Assembly: GCA_001464765.1 (NCBI GenBank)
Contig: LNDV01000034.1
Location: 186,001-250,000, forward strand
Length of the DNA stretch: 64,000 nt
Source: Betaproteobacteria bacterium Ga0077526
GTDB lineage: Bacteria; Pseudomonadota; Gammaproteobacteria; Burkholderiales; Ga0077523
Direction: 5' to 3'
This document shows positions 52,658 to 61,852 of this stretch, in pieces. Every line of letters starts with the position of its first letter. The stretch's first letter is position 1. The position numbers and the translations under genes are program-made. Under the pieces are notes generated by a model, which saw only the letters and a program-made list of their open reading frames with translations, ran no database searches and was not told the DNA's origin.

Positions 52658-53259
52658 CAGCCGTTGGCAAGCAGAGTACGGATGTCCGACGCGATGGTCT
52701 CCGCGGCAAGCGTGCCATTCACGAACAGCCTGATTCTTCCCTGACCGTCGAAGACGTACATGCTTGACGAGTGGTCGACGGTATAGGAGTCCGGTGTCGC
52801 CCCCGCCTGTTTCTGCGCGATGACGCGAAACTCCTTCGTGGTGCGCCCGATGTCGTCAACGGAACCGGTGAGCCCGAGGAACCGGGGATGGAAGTGCGTG
52901 ACGTAGGGCTTCATCACGGCGGCCGTGTCGCGTTCCGGGTCGACGGTGATCAGCAGCACCTGCACCCGGCCTGAGTCGTCACCGAGGACCTTCATCGCGG
53001 AAGCGAGTTTCGCGAGAGACGTCGGGCAGACATCCGGGCAGTGGACGAAGCCGAAGAAGACCACCACCACCTGACCGCGAAAATCCTCGAGCGAGCGCGG
53101 TTTGCCATCGTGGTCGGTCAACTGGAACTGCCGGGCGAAGTCCGCACCGGTGATGTCGGTGGCAGTGAATGTAGGACCGGATTGCCTGCCGCACCCTGAG
53201 ACGAGCGCGGCGACCGCCGCTGTGCCGACCGCTACGAGCCAGCGGCGTCTGGACGCCAT
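52657..53259 (-). CDS. SCO1/SenC copper chaperone
   Basis: A 200-residue lipoprotein (lipobox VSGC, Cys23) with a thioredoxin fold. The copper-binding Cys74 and Cys78 are in CPDVC and His163 in VDHSSSMYVF. It delivers copper to the CuA site of cytochrome c oxidase. ATG 53259 overlaps the heme O synthase stop. It is the last gene of the oxidase cluster. Confidence 0.95.
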   Translation of the reverse strand: MASRRRWLVAVGTAAVAALVSGCGRQSGPTFTATDITGADFARQFQLTDHDGKPRSLEDFRGQVVVVFFGFVHCPDVCPTSLAKLASAMKVLGDDSGRVQVLLITVDPERDTAAVMKPYVTHFHPRFLGLTGSVDDIGRTTKEFRVIAQKQAGATPDSYTVDHSSSMYVFDGQGRIRLFVNGTLAAETIASDIRTLLANG

Positions 53260-54152
53260 CACCACCCGACGTAGTGGTCGACCAGCAGCACTGCAAAGAG
53301 CGCCGTGAGATAGACGATCGAATAGCGGAAGGTCTTGCGGGCAAGCGCATCGCTGTATTCGACATACACCGACCACGCGTACCAGAGGAACAGCCCGCCC
53401 AACGCGAGAGCACCGACCAGGTAGATGACTCCGCTCATGCGGACGGCGAAGGGCATCAGCGTCACGGCGACGAGAATGATCGTGTAGAGCAGCACGTGGA
53501 GCCTTGTGAACATCTCGCCGTGGGTCACCGGCAGCATGGGCAGACCGGCTTTCGCGTACTCGTTGCGACGATACAGCGCGAGCGCCCAGAAATGCGGCGG
53601 CGTCCACGCGAAGATGATGAGGAAAAGCAGCAGGGCTTCATGTCCCACCTGGCCGGTGACGGCGGCCCAACCCAGAACGGGAGGCATGGCGCCGGAGGCG
53701 CCGCCGATCACGATGTTCTGCGGCGTGGCCGGCTTGAGCAGCACCGTGTAGATGACCGCGTAACCCACGAACGTCGCGAGGGTGAGCCACATGGTGAGCG
53801 GGTTGACCAGTGAATGCAGCACCCAGAGTCCGAAACCGCCGATCAGGCACGCGAAGGTGAGTGCCTGGGGGGATGTGAGCTGCCCCATCGGCAGGGGACG
53901 CGCCCGTGTGCGCGCCATCAGGGCGTCGAGCTTCTGTTCCACCAGGCAGTTGATCACTGCCGCGGCACCAGCCACCAGCGCAATACCCACGGTGCCGGCG
54001 AGCAGAGGCTGCAGCGGCACCCAGCCGGGCGTGGCGAGGAACATGCCGATCACGGCCGTGAAGACGATCAGCGACACCACCCGCGGCTTCGTGAGCTGAT
54101 AGAACTGCTGAAGGCGGGACCCGAGTCCGGGCAAGGTCAGGGCGGTCGACAT
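53259..54152 (-). CDS. ctaB: Protoheme IX farnesyltransferase (heme O synthase)
   Basis: A 297-residue UbiA-type prenyltransferase with about nine TMs. It has LTKPRVVSLIVFTAVIGMFL and the substrate motif NCLVEQKLDALMARTRARPL (N-x3-E...D...RT..RP). It farnesylates heme B to heme O, the first step toward heme A. ATG 54152 is the family start. Confidence 0.96.
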   Translation of the reverse strand: MSTALTLPGLGSRLQQFYQLTKPRVVSLIVFTAVIGMFLATPGWVPLQPLLAGTVGIALVAGAAAVINCLVEQKLDALMARTRARPLPMGQLTSPQALTFACLIGGFGLWVLHSLVNPLTMWLTLATFVGYAVIYTVLLKPATPQNIVIGGASGAMPPVLGWAAVTGQVGHEALLLFLIIFAWTPPHFWALALYRRNEYAKAGLPMLPVTHGEMFTRLHVLLYTIILVAVTLMPFAVRMSGVIYLVGALALGGLFLWYAWSVYVEYSDALARKTFRYSIVYLTALFAVLLVDHYVGW

Positions 54153-54243
54153 ATGCGCTCTCCGCGAAGCGTCTCTCGTACAGCAGGTGAGTGTAGCATC
54201 GCCCCCCTGCGAAGGCACGCCTCCAGGGGCGGTCCTGGCGCGA

Positions 54244-54825
54244 TCAGCCGATCCGCGAGACCTTCAGCAGGTGAATGAGGTCCTTCTTCACCCGGTTCAG
54301 GTCCGGGTCCTTCGGGAAACGCATCATCAGATTGCCGATCGGATCGATCACGAACAGGTGGTCGCGGGGGCTGCGGTCCTTGAGGAGCGCCGCCAGCCCG
54401 GGGATGTCTGCTTGTCGCAGAACCTGCGTGCCTTCGTACTCGCGGAGAAGCGCGCCCTCAGGCGATCGCGCGTCGTCGACGAGCCAGAGCCTTTCGAGCC
54501 TCTCCATCTCCTTGCCCTGGGTCAGCCGCAGTTGACGCAGTTGCCAGAGCTTCGCGCGACAAGGTTCGCCGCACTCTCCGGAATCCACCATCAGGAGAAT
54601 CCACTTGCCCTTCAGGGGCGCGGCAGGACCGCTCACGGCTGCGTCGGCGATCTCGGCAACGGGCGTCGGCGCGATCAGCTCACCGTAGTTCCGGACACCC
54701 TCCGGCCGCCACACGTAGTAGAAGAAGTACGAGGCGGCCACCGGCGCGATGCACACCAGCGCCAGCAGAATGAGGCTACGACGGGATCGCTTTTGATGGG
54801 CGCTTTCGGACACTGAAGTAGACAT
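54244..54825 (-). CDS. SCO-like thioredoxin-fold membrane protein
   Basis: A 193-residue protein with a single TM (about 17-37) and a periplasmic domain. The domain contains Cys85 and Cys89 in CGEPC (CX3C, as in SCO) and His156 in RDHLFVIDPIGN, which aligns with the SCO histidine region. It likely adopts an SCO/peroxiredoxin-like fold and may bind copper or act as a thiol oxidoreductase. Known only as an oxidase-cluster protein of unknown function. Its start lies inside the SURF1 gene (50-base overlap). Confidence 0.75.
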   Translation of the reverse strand: MSTSVSESAHQKRSRRSLILLALVCIAPVAASYFFYYVWRPEGVRNYGELIAPTPVAEIADAAVSGPAAPLKGKWILLMVDSGECGEPCRAKLWQLRQLRLTQGKEMERLERLWLVDDARSPEGALLREYEGTQVLRQADIPGLAALLKDRSPRDHLFVIDPIGNLMMRFPKDPDLNRVKKDLIHLLKVSRIG

Positions 54826-55486
54826 AGAACACCACGATGAGGGCCGCCATGGCGGCCCATTGGAAGGCATACCCGTAATGTTTTGCCGCGCCGGTCGCCG
54901 GCTGCGGCCACTGACGGACGAGGCCGTCACCGACGTCGTTCGTCTGCTGGACGATCAGCGGCTGGAAGGTCTTGCCGAACCGCTGCCCGTAGCGCTCGAC
55001 CGTCACGTTCTGCCAGACCCGGCTCTCCAGAGCCGGTTCGGCCAGTTCGAGAAATCGGCTGGCGGGTGGGAGAGCGACTCCCTCGATCGAAACTCGTCCG
55101 GATGGCGTGGCAACCTCGGGAATCACGGACCGGTCGAGGTTTCCGGCAATCCAGCCCCGCTTCACCAGCACACTTTGCCCGCCGGGCAGCGCGAGCGCCG
55201 TGAACACGATGAACCCAGGTTGCGCTCCGCGGGTCTGATTATCCAGAAGGACGATGGTTTCCGGCTGAAACTCGCCAGCCACGACGACGCGCCGGTAGCG
55301 CAGCGTGGCCTCCGACACTGCCGCATTGCCGATCTCGATCGGCGGATCGGTGGCCCCGGCACTCGCCTCCGCGGCGATACGGTCCTTCTCCTGCCCGCGG
55401 CCGTACTGCCAGACCGCAGCCGAGGTCGTCACGGCCAACCCCGCGAGAGCGGCAGCAGTGGCGACGAAACGGCGTCTACCGGACAT
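54776..55486 (-). CDS. SURF1 family protein
   Basis: A 236-residue protein with TMs near both ends (about 7-25 and 208-229) and a periplasmic core with RYRRVVVAGEF, LVKRGWIAGNL and GYAFQWAAMAALIVV. SURF1/Shy1 helps insert heme a into oxidase subunit I. Consistent with the cluster. Confidence 0.95.
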   Translation of the reverse strand: MSGRRRFVATAAALAGLAVTTSAAVWQYGRGQEKDRIAAEASAGATDPPIEIGNAAVSEATLRYRRVVVAGEFQPETIVLLDNQTRGAQPGFIVFTALALPGGQSVLVKRGWIAGNLDRSVIPEVATPSGRVSIEGVALPPASRFLELAEPALESRVWQNVTVERYGQRFGKTFQPLIVQQTNDVGDGLVRQWPQPATGAAKHYGYAFQWAAMAALIVVFYVYFSVRKRPSKAIPS

Positions 55487-55586
55487 GGGACACCCGGTTC
55501 GGCTCCGCAGGCCGCACCAAAGAGCGGCACATGGCGAAGCCGGGTTTCGTTAAACTGCCCATGGCAACTGCATCGAAGAAATCACC

Positions 55587-55784
55587 ATGAAAATCGTCGT
55601 CGTCTTTGTTCTGCTCATGATCGTCGGGAGCCTCGGCTCCGCGCTCTACTACCTCATCAAGGACAAGGGCAGCACCGACCGCGCCGTCAAGGCGCTCACG
55701 ATCCGCGTCGGACTTTCCATGGCACTGTTCCTCGTACTCATGGGCAGCTACTACTTCGGCCTGCTGCCGGGTAACCGGCTGTAA
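55587..55784 (+). CDS. DUF2909 twin-transmembrane protein
   Basis: A 65-residue protein of two TMs (about 3-24 and 41-60) joined by a basic loop (KDKGSTDRAVKALTIRVG). DUF2909 members commonly sit beside the oxidase genes. It is divergent from SURF1; function unestablished. Confidence 0.9.
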   Translation: MKIVVVFVLLMIVGSLGSALYYLIKDKGSTDRAVKALTIRVGLSMALFLVLMGSYYFGLLPGNRL

Positions 55785-55867
55785 GGTGAGGCGGTCGCTC
55801 GGGGCCGTCGGTTTGGCTCCGGGCCCTCGGTTTGACTCCCAACTCGCAGTACGATTTCTGCCGCCGC

Positions 55868-55903
55868 AAAAAAAATCGCCGCACGGTAAACCGGTGCGGC
55901 GAT
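55868..55903 (-). terminator. Intrinsic terminator of the oxidase subunit operon
   Basis: On the minus strand, a perfect ten-pair stem (ATCGCCGCAC/GTGCGGCGAT) is followed by a T-run (eight bases). It ends transcription after ctaE. Confidence 0.92.
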
Positions 55904-55960
55904 CTTCCAGACTCTCCCTCTTGGGAGAGAGTCTGTTCTCCCCCTCTATCGACGTACCCG

Positions 55961-56809
55961 TTACAGCCAATACACGAGCACGAAGAGCAGCAGCCACACG
56001 ACGTCGACGAAGTGCCAGTACCAGGACACGGCTTCGAAGGCGAAGTGATTTTCGGGCTTGAAATGCCCGGCAAGACAGCGGAACAGGATCACGATGAGCA
56101 TGATCGTGCCCATGGTCACGTGGAAGCCATGGAAACCGGTGAGCATGTAGAAGGTGGCCCCGTAGGCACCCTGTGACAGCGTCAGGTTGAGCTCGTGTGC
56201 GGCGTGCACGTATTCATAGACCTGCAGGCAGATGAACGAAATGCCGAGGAGGATAGTCAACGCGAGGCCCAGGTTCAGCTGGGTGCGATCGTTCTTCTTG
56301 AGAGCCCAGTGCGCCCAGGTCACCGTGATGCCGGAGGTCAGCAGGAGCAGCGTGTTGATGGCCGGGATGCCCCACGCGCCCATCGGCGAGAACTTCTCCT
56401 CGATGCCGGGGCCGGAGACCGGCCAGCCCGACTTGAAATCGGGCCAGAGCAGCGCTCCTGTGTCGGCGTCCGCCAGATCCGGGACCGACAGGGCACGCAT
56501 GTAGAACAGGGCGCCGAAGAAAGCCGCAAAGAACATCACTTCCGAGAAAATGAACCAGCTCATGCTCCAGCGGAAGGAGATGTCCACCTGCGGGCTGTAG
56601 GTACCGGTTTCGCTCTCGCGGGCGACTGTGCCGAACCAGCCGAACATCATGTAGGCGAGGATCGCCAGGCCAATGCACAGAAGCCAGGGGCCGGCGCCGA
56701 CGTCGTTCATGAACATCGCCGAGCCGAACCCCATGAAGGCCAGCGCGATCGATCCGACAATCGGCCACTTGGATGGCTGCGGAATATAGTAACCGTGGGC
56801 GGCTTGCAT
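55961..56809 (-). CDS. ctaE: Cytochrome c oxidase subunit III
   Basis: A 282-residue membrane protein with about seven TMs. EVMFFAAFFGALFYMRA, GFHGFHVTMGT and YWHFVDVVWLLLF are subunit III hallmarks. It stabilises subunit I. It precedes a strong terminator. Confidence 0.97.
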   Translation of the reverse strand: MQAAHGYYIPQPSKWPIVGSIALAFMGFGSAMFMNDVGAGPWLLCIGLAILAYMMFGWFGTVARESETGTYSPQVDISFRWSMSWFIFSEVMFFAAFFGALFYMRALSVPDLADADTGALLWPDFKSGWPVSGPGIEEKFSPMGAWGIPAINTLLLLTSGITVTWAHWALKKNDRTQLNLGLALTILLGISFICLQVYEYVHAAHELNLTLSQGAYGATFYMLTGFHGFHVTMGTIMLIVILFRCLAGHFKPENHFAFEAVSWYWHFVDVVWLLLFVLVYWL

Positions 56810-56848
56810 CGATTGAACTCCCCTGTCTGAAACTGTTCTCGAAAGGCC

Positions 56849-57409
56849 TTACACCGGGCCACGAACGCCGGCGACAGCCGCCGAGGGTTTTGCGGGCCCC
56901 TCGACCCGGAAAAACGTGTACGACAACGTGATCGTGTTCACATCCTTGGGCAAGTCCGGATGGATCACGAACACGACTGGCATCTGACGCACTTCGCCGG
57001 GCTTCAACTCCTGCGTCGAGAAACAGAAGCAGTCGAGCTTGCGGAAGTAGTTGCCTGCCAACTGCGGACCGTAGGACGGAATCGCCTGCCCTTTCACAGA
57101 TTCGGCAGATTCGTTGCGAACTTCATAGGTGATCTGCACCAGCTGACCGGGATGCACCTTCACGCTGGTCTGCGTCGGGCGAAACTTCCAGGGCAGTTCG
57201 TTGCGCAGATTGCCGTCGAACTCCAGTGTGAGCGTCCTGCTGTTGTCGACCTGCGTGTTCGCAGGCAGCTCGGACTTCTGCAGGATGTTGTTGAGACCCG
57301 TCTCCTCACACAGCTTCTTGTAGAACGGCACCAGGGCGAACCCGAATCCGAACATCGCGAATGCGACGACGGTGAGCTTCACGAAGGTGCGTCTGTTGTC
57401 GGAGATCAC
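56849..57409 (-). CDS. ctaG: Cytochrome c oxidase assembly protein CtaG (Cox11)
   Basis: A 186-residue protein with one N-terminal TM (about 9-28). The copper-binding pair Cys127/Cys129 lies in CFCF, and Cys34 follows the TM. It inserts CuB into subunit I. The start is GTG 57409, overlapping the stop of the upstream 38-residue gene by four bases. Confidence 0.96.
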   Translation of the reverse strand: MISDNRRTFVKLTVVAFAMFGFGFALVPFYKKLCEETGLNNILQKSELPANTQVDNSRTLTLEFDGNLRNELPWKFRPTQTSVKVHPGQLVQITYEVRNESAESVKGQAIPSYGPQLAGNYFRKLDCFCFSTQELKPGEVRQMPVVFVIHPDLPKDVNTITLSYTFFRVEGPAKPSAAVAGVRGPV

Positions 57410-57522
57410 GGCCAGATCCAGCGGCGAATGATGCTGCCCACAAAGAACAGAGCGACGATGAGGAGCAGCCCAACCAGGGTCTTGGACTTGCCGGCTCCCC
57501 GAGCGTCGCCCAGGTTCTGCAT
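57406..57522 (-). CDS. Small cytochrome oxidase assembly protein (38 residues)
   Basis: A very short gene between ctaD and ctaG. The protein starts MQNLGDARGAGKSKTL, has one TM (about residues 15-30: TLVGLLLIVALFFVGS) and a basic tail (IIRRWIWP). Its stop overlaps ctaG's start (GTGA), so it is translated with the operon. It matches by position and topology the small assembly proteins of betaproteobacterial oxidase clusters. Confidence 0.8.
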   Translation of the reverse strand: MQNLGDARGAGKSKTLVGLLLIVALFFVGSIIRRWIWP

Positions 57523-57541
57523 TTCTCTTCGCTCCCGCTTC

Positions 57542-59119
57542 TTACTTGACGATGGGCGGGGTTTCGAAGCTGTGGTACGGCGCTGGCGAGGGCAGAGTCC
57601 ACTCGAGGCTGTCTGCGCCTTCCCACGGCTTGGCCGGGGCCTTCTCGCCGCCCTTGATGCACTTGATCACGCACCACAGGAAGATCAGCTGCGACAGACC
57701 GAAGCCGAAGGCACCGATCGACGCGATCATGTTGAAGTCCGCGAACTGCGTGGCGTAATCCGGGACACGGCGGGGCATGCCGGCCAGACCCAGGAAGTGC
57801 ATCACGAAGAAAGTCAGGTTGAAGAAGATCATCGAGCACCAGAAGTGAAGCTTGCCCAGCTTCTCGTCGTACATGTGACCCGTCCACTTGGGCAGCCAGA
57901 AGTACGTGCCGGAGAACAGGGCGAACAGCGAACCGGCCACGAGCACGTAGTGGAAGTGCGCCACGACGTAGTAGGTGTCCTGGATCTGGATGTCGATAGG
58001 TGTGATCGCGCAGACGAGGCCGGTGAAGCCGCCCATCGAGAACACGAACAGGAATCCCACCGAGAACAGCATCGGGGTCTCGAAAGTCATCGAGCCCTTC
58101 CACATGGTCGCGACCCAGTTGAATACCTTCACCCCAGTCGGCACGGCGATCAGCATCGTGGCGTACATGAAGAACAACTGGCCCGCCGCCGGCATGCCAA
58201 CCACGAACATGTGGTGGGCCCAGACGATGAAGGACAGGATGGCGATGGAGGCGGTCGCGTACACCATCGAGGCGTAGCCGAACAGCGGCTTGCGGGCGAA
58301 GGCGGGGATCACCTGCGACACGATTCCGAACGCCGGCAGAATCATGATGTAAACCTCGGGGTGCCCGAAGAACCAGAACACGTGCTGGTACAGAACCGGG
58401 TCACCGCCACCGGCGGCATTGAAGAAGTGGGTGTCGAAGTGACGGTCTGTCAGCAGCATCGTGACCGCGCCCGCGAGGACCGGCATCACAGCGATCAGGA
58501 GGTATGCGGTAATGAGCCAGGTCCAGACGAACAGGGGCATCTTCATCAGCGTCATCCCCGGCGCCCGCATGTTCAGGATCGTCGTGATGATGTTGATGGA
58601 ACCCATGATCGACGAGGCACCCATGATGTGCACCGCGAAGATCGCGAGGTCCATGCCCATGCCCTGCTGCACGGAAAGGGGTGCGTAGAGAGTCCACCCT
58701 GCACCGGTGGCGCCGCCAGGGACGAAGAACGACGTCACGAGCAGTGCAGCCGCGGGGGGCAGCAACCAGAAGCTGAAGTTGTTCATCCGCGCGAAGGCCA
58801 TGTCCGACGCGCCGATCATCAGCGGGATCTGCCAGTTCGCGAAGCCCACGAACGCCGGCATGATCGCCCCGAACACCATGATCAGACCGTGCATGGTCGT
58901 GAGCTGGTTGAAGAACTCGGGCTGCCAGAGTTGCATGCCCGGCTTGAACAACTCGGCGCGGATGCCGAGGGCCAGCAGGCCGCCGGTGATGAACATGGCG
59001 AAGCTGAACCACAGGTACAGAGTGCCGATGTCCTTGTGGTTGGTCGTCATCAGCCAGCGCGTCAGACCGGTGGGATGATGATGATCGTGGGAGTGATCGT
59101 GTCCGTGAACGGCTTCCAT
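57542..59119 (-). CDS. ctaD: Cytochrome c oxidase subunit I
   Basis: A 525-residue heme-copper oxidase subunit with 12 or so TMs. Heme/CuB ligands are visible: HGLIMVFGAIMP, FWFFGHPEVYIMILP, AHHMFVVGM and HFHYVLVAGS. GHPEVY retains the Glu/Tyr of type A oxidases, so the enzyme is an aa3-type proton pump. Confidence 0.98.
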   Translation of the reverse strand: MEAVHGHDHSHDHHHPTGLTRWLMTTNHKDIGTLYLWFSFAMFITGGLLALGIRAELFKPGMQLWQPEFFNQLTTMHGLIMVFGAIMPAFVGFANWQIPLMIGASDMAFARMNNFSFWLLPPAAALLVTSFFVPGGATGAGWTLYAPLSVQQGMGMDLAIFAVHIMGASSIMGSINIITTILNMRAPGMTLMKMPLFVWTWLITAYLLIAVMPVLAGAVTMLLTDRHFDTHFFNAAGGGDPVLYQHVFWFFGHPEVYIMILPAFGIVSQVIPAFARKPLFGYASMVYATASIAILSFIVWAHHMFVVGMPAAGQLFFMYATMLIAVPTGVKVFNWVATMWKGSMTFETPMLFSVGFLFVFSMGGFTGLVCAITPIDIQIQDTYYVVAHFHYVLVAGSLFALFSGTYFWLPKWTGHMYDEKLGKLHFWCSMIFFNLTFFVMHFLGLAGMPRRVPDYATQFADFNMIASIGAFGFGLSQLIFLWCVIKCIKGGEKAPAKPWEGADSLEWTLPSPAPYHSFETPPIVK

Positions 59120-59188
59120 GCTCGCTCTCCTGCAAATTAGCCTAATACCGCAGCCTGAATCCGAAATCGATAAGGCAACGCTGGGATG

Positions 59189-60301
59189 TTACTTGGACAG
59201 TTCGACCATATGGTCGACCGCCGCCTTGACTTCGGCGTCGGACAGCGCCGGGTTGCCGCCCTTGGCAGGCATGGTCCGGATACCCTTGATCGCGTGATCG
59301 ACCAGAGTGCCTTCGCCCTGAGCGATGCGAGTCGCCCACGCGCCCTTGTCGCCGACCTTCGGGGCTCCGGCGATGCCGGCACCGTGGCACGCCGCGCAAA
59401 GACCATCGTACGTCTTCTTGCCATCGACCGGTCCGGCTGCCGCAGCGGGCGCTGAGGTCCCTCCGGCCGCGGCTACCTGCATCGGGGCGTCGGCGGGTGC
59501 GGCTGCGGACTTGTTCTTGGCGGCCCAATCCTTGAATTCCGCTTCGTCGACGGCGCGCACGACGATGGGCATGAAGCCGTGTTCCTTCCCGCACAGTTCG
59601 GCGCACTGACCGCGGTACACACCCGGCTTCTCGACAAGGAACCAGGTATCGCGGATGAAACCGGGAATGGCATCCTGCTTCACGCCGAAGGCGGGAACCC
59701 ACCACGCATGGATCACGTCGGCGGCAGTGGTGAGGATGCGGATCTTCTTGTTGATCGGCACGACGAGTTCGTTGTCGACCTCGAGCAGGTAGTTCTCGCT
59801 CTTGGGGGCGTTCTCGTAGATCTGGTCCATCGGGGTCGCCAGGCTTGCGTAAACCGTGATGCCGTCACTCACGCCGGCGAGGCTGCCCTCGCCCTTCAGG
59901 TAGTCGTAACCCCACTTCCACTGGTACCCGGTCGCCTTGATGGTGAGATCGGGGTTGGAGGTGTCCTTCATGTCGATGATGGTCTTCGTGGCGGGATAGG
60001 CCATGCCCATCAGGATCACGAAGGGGATCACGGTCCAGATCACTTCCACCGTGGTGTTCTCGTGGAAGTGGGCCGCCTTGTGGCCCACCGACTTGCGGTG
60101 CTTGAAGATCGAGATGAACATCATCCCGAACACCAGCACGAAGATGACGACGCAGATCCAGAGGATGAGCGTGTGCAGCGAATAGATCTCGCGGGCGATG
60201 GGTGATTCGGGATCCGGCAGCCCGTACTTCGAAGTCGCCGCGTAGGCATTGGTCGCCAGCGCGGACGTGGCGAGTGCGATCATCGACAGCAGCTTGCTCA
60301 T
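59189..60301 (-). CDS. ctaC: Cytochrome c oxidase subunit II with fused cytochrome c
   Basis: A 370-residue subunit: signal/TM N-terminus, second TM (about 83-104) and CuA domain with His198, Cys233, Cys237, His241 and Met244 (QCAELCGKEHGFM). A linker of Ala/Pro and a C-terminal cytochrome c follow, with CAACH at 302-306 and a distal Met (TMPAKGGN). It takes electrons from soluble cytochrome c. The fused heme domain makes it a caa3-like form. ATG 60301 is preferred over 60322. Confidence 0.97.
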   Translation of the reverse strand: MSKLLSMIALATSALATNAYAATSKYGLPDPESPIAREIYSLHTLILWICVVIFVLVFGMMFISIFKHRKSVGHKAAHFHENTTVEVIWTVIPFVILMGMAYPATKTIIDMKDTSNPDLTIKATGYQWKWGYDYLKGEGSLAGVSDGITVYASLATPMDQIYENAPKSENYLLEVDNELVVPINKKIRILTTAADVIHAWWVPAFGVKQDAIPGFIRDTWFLVEKPGVYRGQCAELCGKEHGFMPIVVRAVDEAEFKDWAAKNKSAAAPADAPMQVAAAGGTSAPAAAAGPVDGKKTYDGLCAACHGAGIAGAPKVGDKGAWATRIAQGEGTLVDHAIKGIRTMPAKGGNPALSDAEVKAAVDHMVELSK

Positions 60302-60322
60302 GCTTCCCCCAGACTCCATCAA

Positions 60323-60793
60323 TCAGTCGTTCTTCAGTCTCTTGCGCAGCGTGGCCGCCACTTCGAGCCGCTGCTCGTCGGTGAGGAAGCTGCCGAAGCT
60401 CACTTCCCTCCCATGCGAGCGCATCGACAAGTCGTACCGCTGGCCCGGGCCCACACGACGAACCACCAATTGAGCCCAGCAACGGTTGAATTCATGACGG
60501 CTGACCCGACCTGACTCATGCCGCTCCATCAAGACCCGGTCTCCGGAGATGGAGATCGACTCGAAGTCCGCGGCATGACGCTCGATGAGGCGAAGCGCCA
60601 CAAACAACACGACAAGTTCGACGACGGCAAATGGGACCACATACCACGCACCACGGGCCGCCCAGCCGAGGGCGATACCCAGTGACACCGCGGCGATCGA
60701 ACCGAAAAACCATTTCCGGCCGCGCCGCGACAGCGAATCGTTGTTCCTCGCGATCAGGCGAAACGTCGGCGCCTCCGACTGCACGATGACCAT
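60323..60793 (-). CDS. DUF2244 membrane protein
   Basis: A 156-residue protein with two adjacent TMs (about 30-66), FRLIARNNDSLSRRGRKWFF at the start and FGSFLTDEQRLEVAATLRKRL at the end, as in DUF2244. It precedes ctaC by 21 bases and is first in the oxidase operon; a cytochrome-oxidase-associated role is assumed, not shown. Confidence 0.93.
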   Translation of the reverse strand: MVIVQSEAPTFRLIARNNDSLSRRGRKWFFGSIAAVSLGIALGWAARGAWYVVPFAVVELVVLFVALRLIERHAADFESISISGDRVLMERHESGRVSRHEFNRCWAQLVVRRVGPGQRYDLSMRSHGREVSFGSFLTDEQRLEVAATLRKRLKND

Positions 60794-60901
60794 GCTCTAC
60801 CCCACTGGCGCCACCCTCGCCGACTCACCAAAAACCTTTATGCTTCAACGGCGGCGGACTCTAGCACGGCGCTCTTGGACGAGGCAAGAAAAACTGCCTG
60901 T

Positions 60902-61840
60902 CTAGCCCCGGCCGGGGCGACCTACGCCGCGCGTTCCAAGCCCATGAATTCGCACGATATCGCGACCGTCCGTGGTCTTGCGGGCACCGCCCTCCGGCCA
61001 CCATGCGTGCCCCTGGACGATTTCGAAGCTGATCGCCGTTCGACCATCGACCCGGAGCGACTCGAAACGCTCGGCAAACCGTGCCCAAGCGCGGGGTGAC
61101 GCGAGGCCCTTCGGGCGCCCGGGCCGGGCATCCGTCGCCCCCTGACCCCGCAGGTCCGCGACGAAGGCCGCGAAGTCCGGATAGGTGAGCGTGATCATCT
61201 CCATGTCCATCACGGGCGCCGTGAATCCGGCCTGCACCAGGGCATCGCCGACGTTGTGCATGTCCGCCAGGGGCAGCAGCGGCGGCTCACCCGGCCGGTC
61301 GCGCCAGAGCTGACGTATCTCGCGCAGCGTGTCCGGCCCGAAGGTGGAGAACGTCAGCAGCCCGCCGGGGCGCAGCAGCGCGCCGAGTTGCCGCCATGTC
61401 CGTTCCGGCCGCGCCAGCCAGTGGACGGTGAGGTTCGACCATACCAGCGCGAGCGTCTCACGGCGAAACGGGAGCGCATCGAGGTCCGCGCACACCACCC
61501 GGGTCGCGGGCCGGCTCCAGCGCTGCCACCACCGGGTGCCGCCCTCCCCTGCCGCCCCTGCCGCCCGGCACAAACGCAAGGCCGGGTCGAGTCCGAAGAC
61601 CTGCCGGTCCGGGTACCGCGCTCGCAGCCGTTCGGTCCAGACGCCATCGGCGCAACCGAAGTCCAGCACCTCTCCGGCGGGGAGCCGCACCATCTCCAGC
61701 CGCTCGAACATCCGCGCAGCGACTTCGTCGGCCAGGACCGCAGACGCGCGGAAGCCATCCGCCGCGCGATCACGATGACGACGCAGTGCACGGACGTCTA
61801 CTGCATACTCCTGGGATTGCGGGGGGGATCGCTCCGCCAT
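60902..61840 (-). CDS. SAM-dependent methyltransferase (BioC-like)
   Basis: A 312-residue class I methyltransferase. The SAM motif is VLDFGCADGVWTERL; SNLTVHWLARPERTWRQLG and LTFSTFGPDTLREI match BioC, which methylates malonyl-ACP in biotin synthesis. ATG 61840 is used; ATG 61873 is an alternative. No other bio genes are adjacent, so the assignment is by sequence only. Divergent from the comF-type gene. Confidence 0.85.
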   Translation of the reverse strand: MAERSPPQSQEYAVDVRALRRHRDRAADGFRASAVLADEVAARMFERLEMVRLPAGEVLDFGCADGVWTERLRARYPDRQVFGLDPALRLCRAAGAAGEGGTRWWQRWSRPATRVVCADLDALPFRRETLALVWSNLTVHWLARPERTWRQLGALLRPGGLLTFSTFGPDTLREIRQLWRDRPGEPPLLPLADMHNVGDALVQAGFTAPVMDMEMITLTYPDFAAFVADLRGQGATDARPGRPKGLASPRAWARFAERFESLRVDGRTAISFEIVQGHAWWPEGGARKTTDGRDIVRIHGLGTRGVGRPGRG

Positions 61841-61852
61841 CGGACTCGGGAC

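Noticed and set aside
56960..59140. Plus-strand open frame of 726 codons opposite ctaG and ctaD.
   Set aside because: It is a composition shadow (His/Asp/Glu/Arg-rich) of the oxidase genes, which carry all expected ligands.
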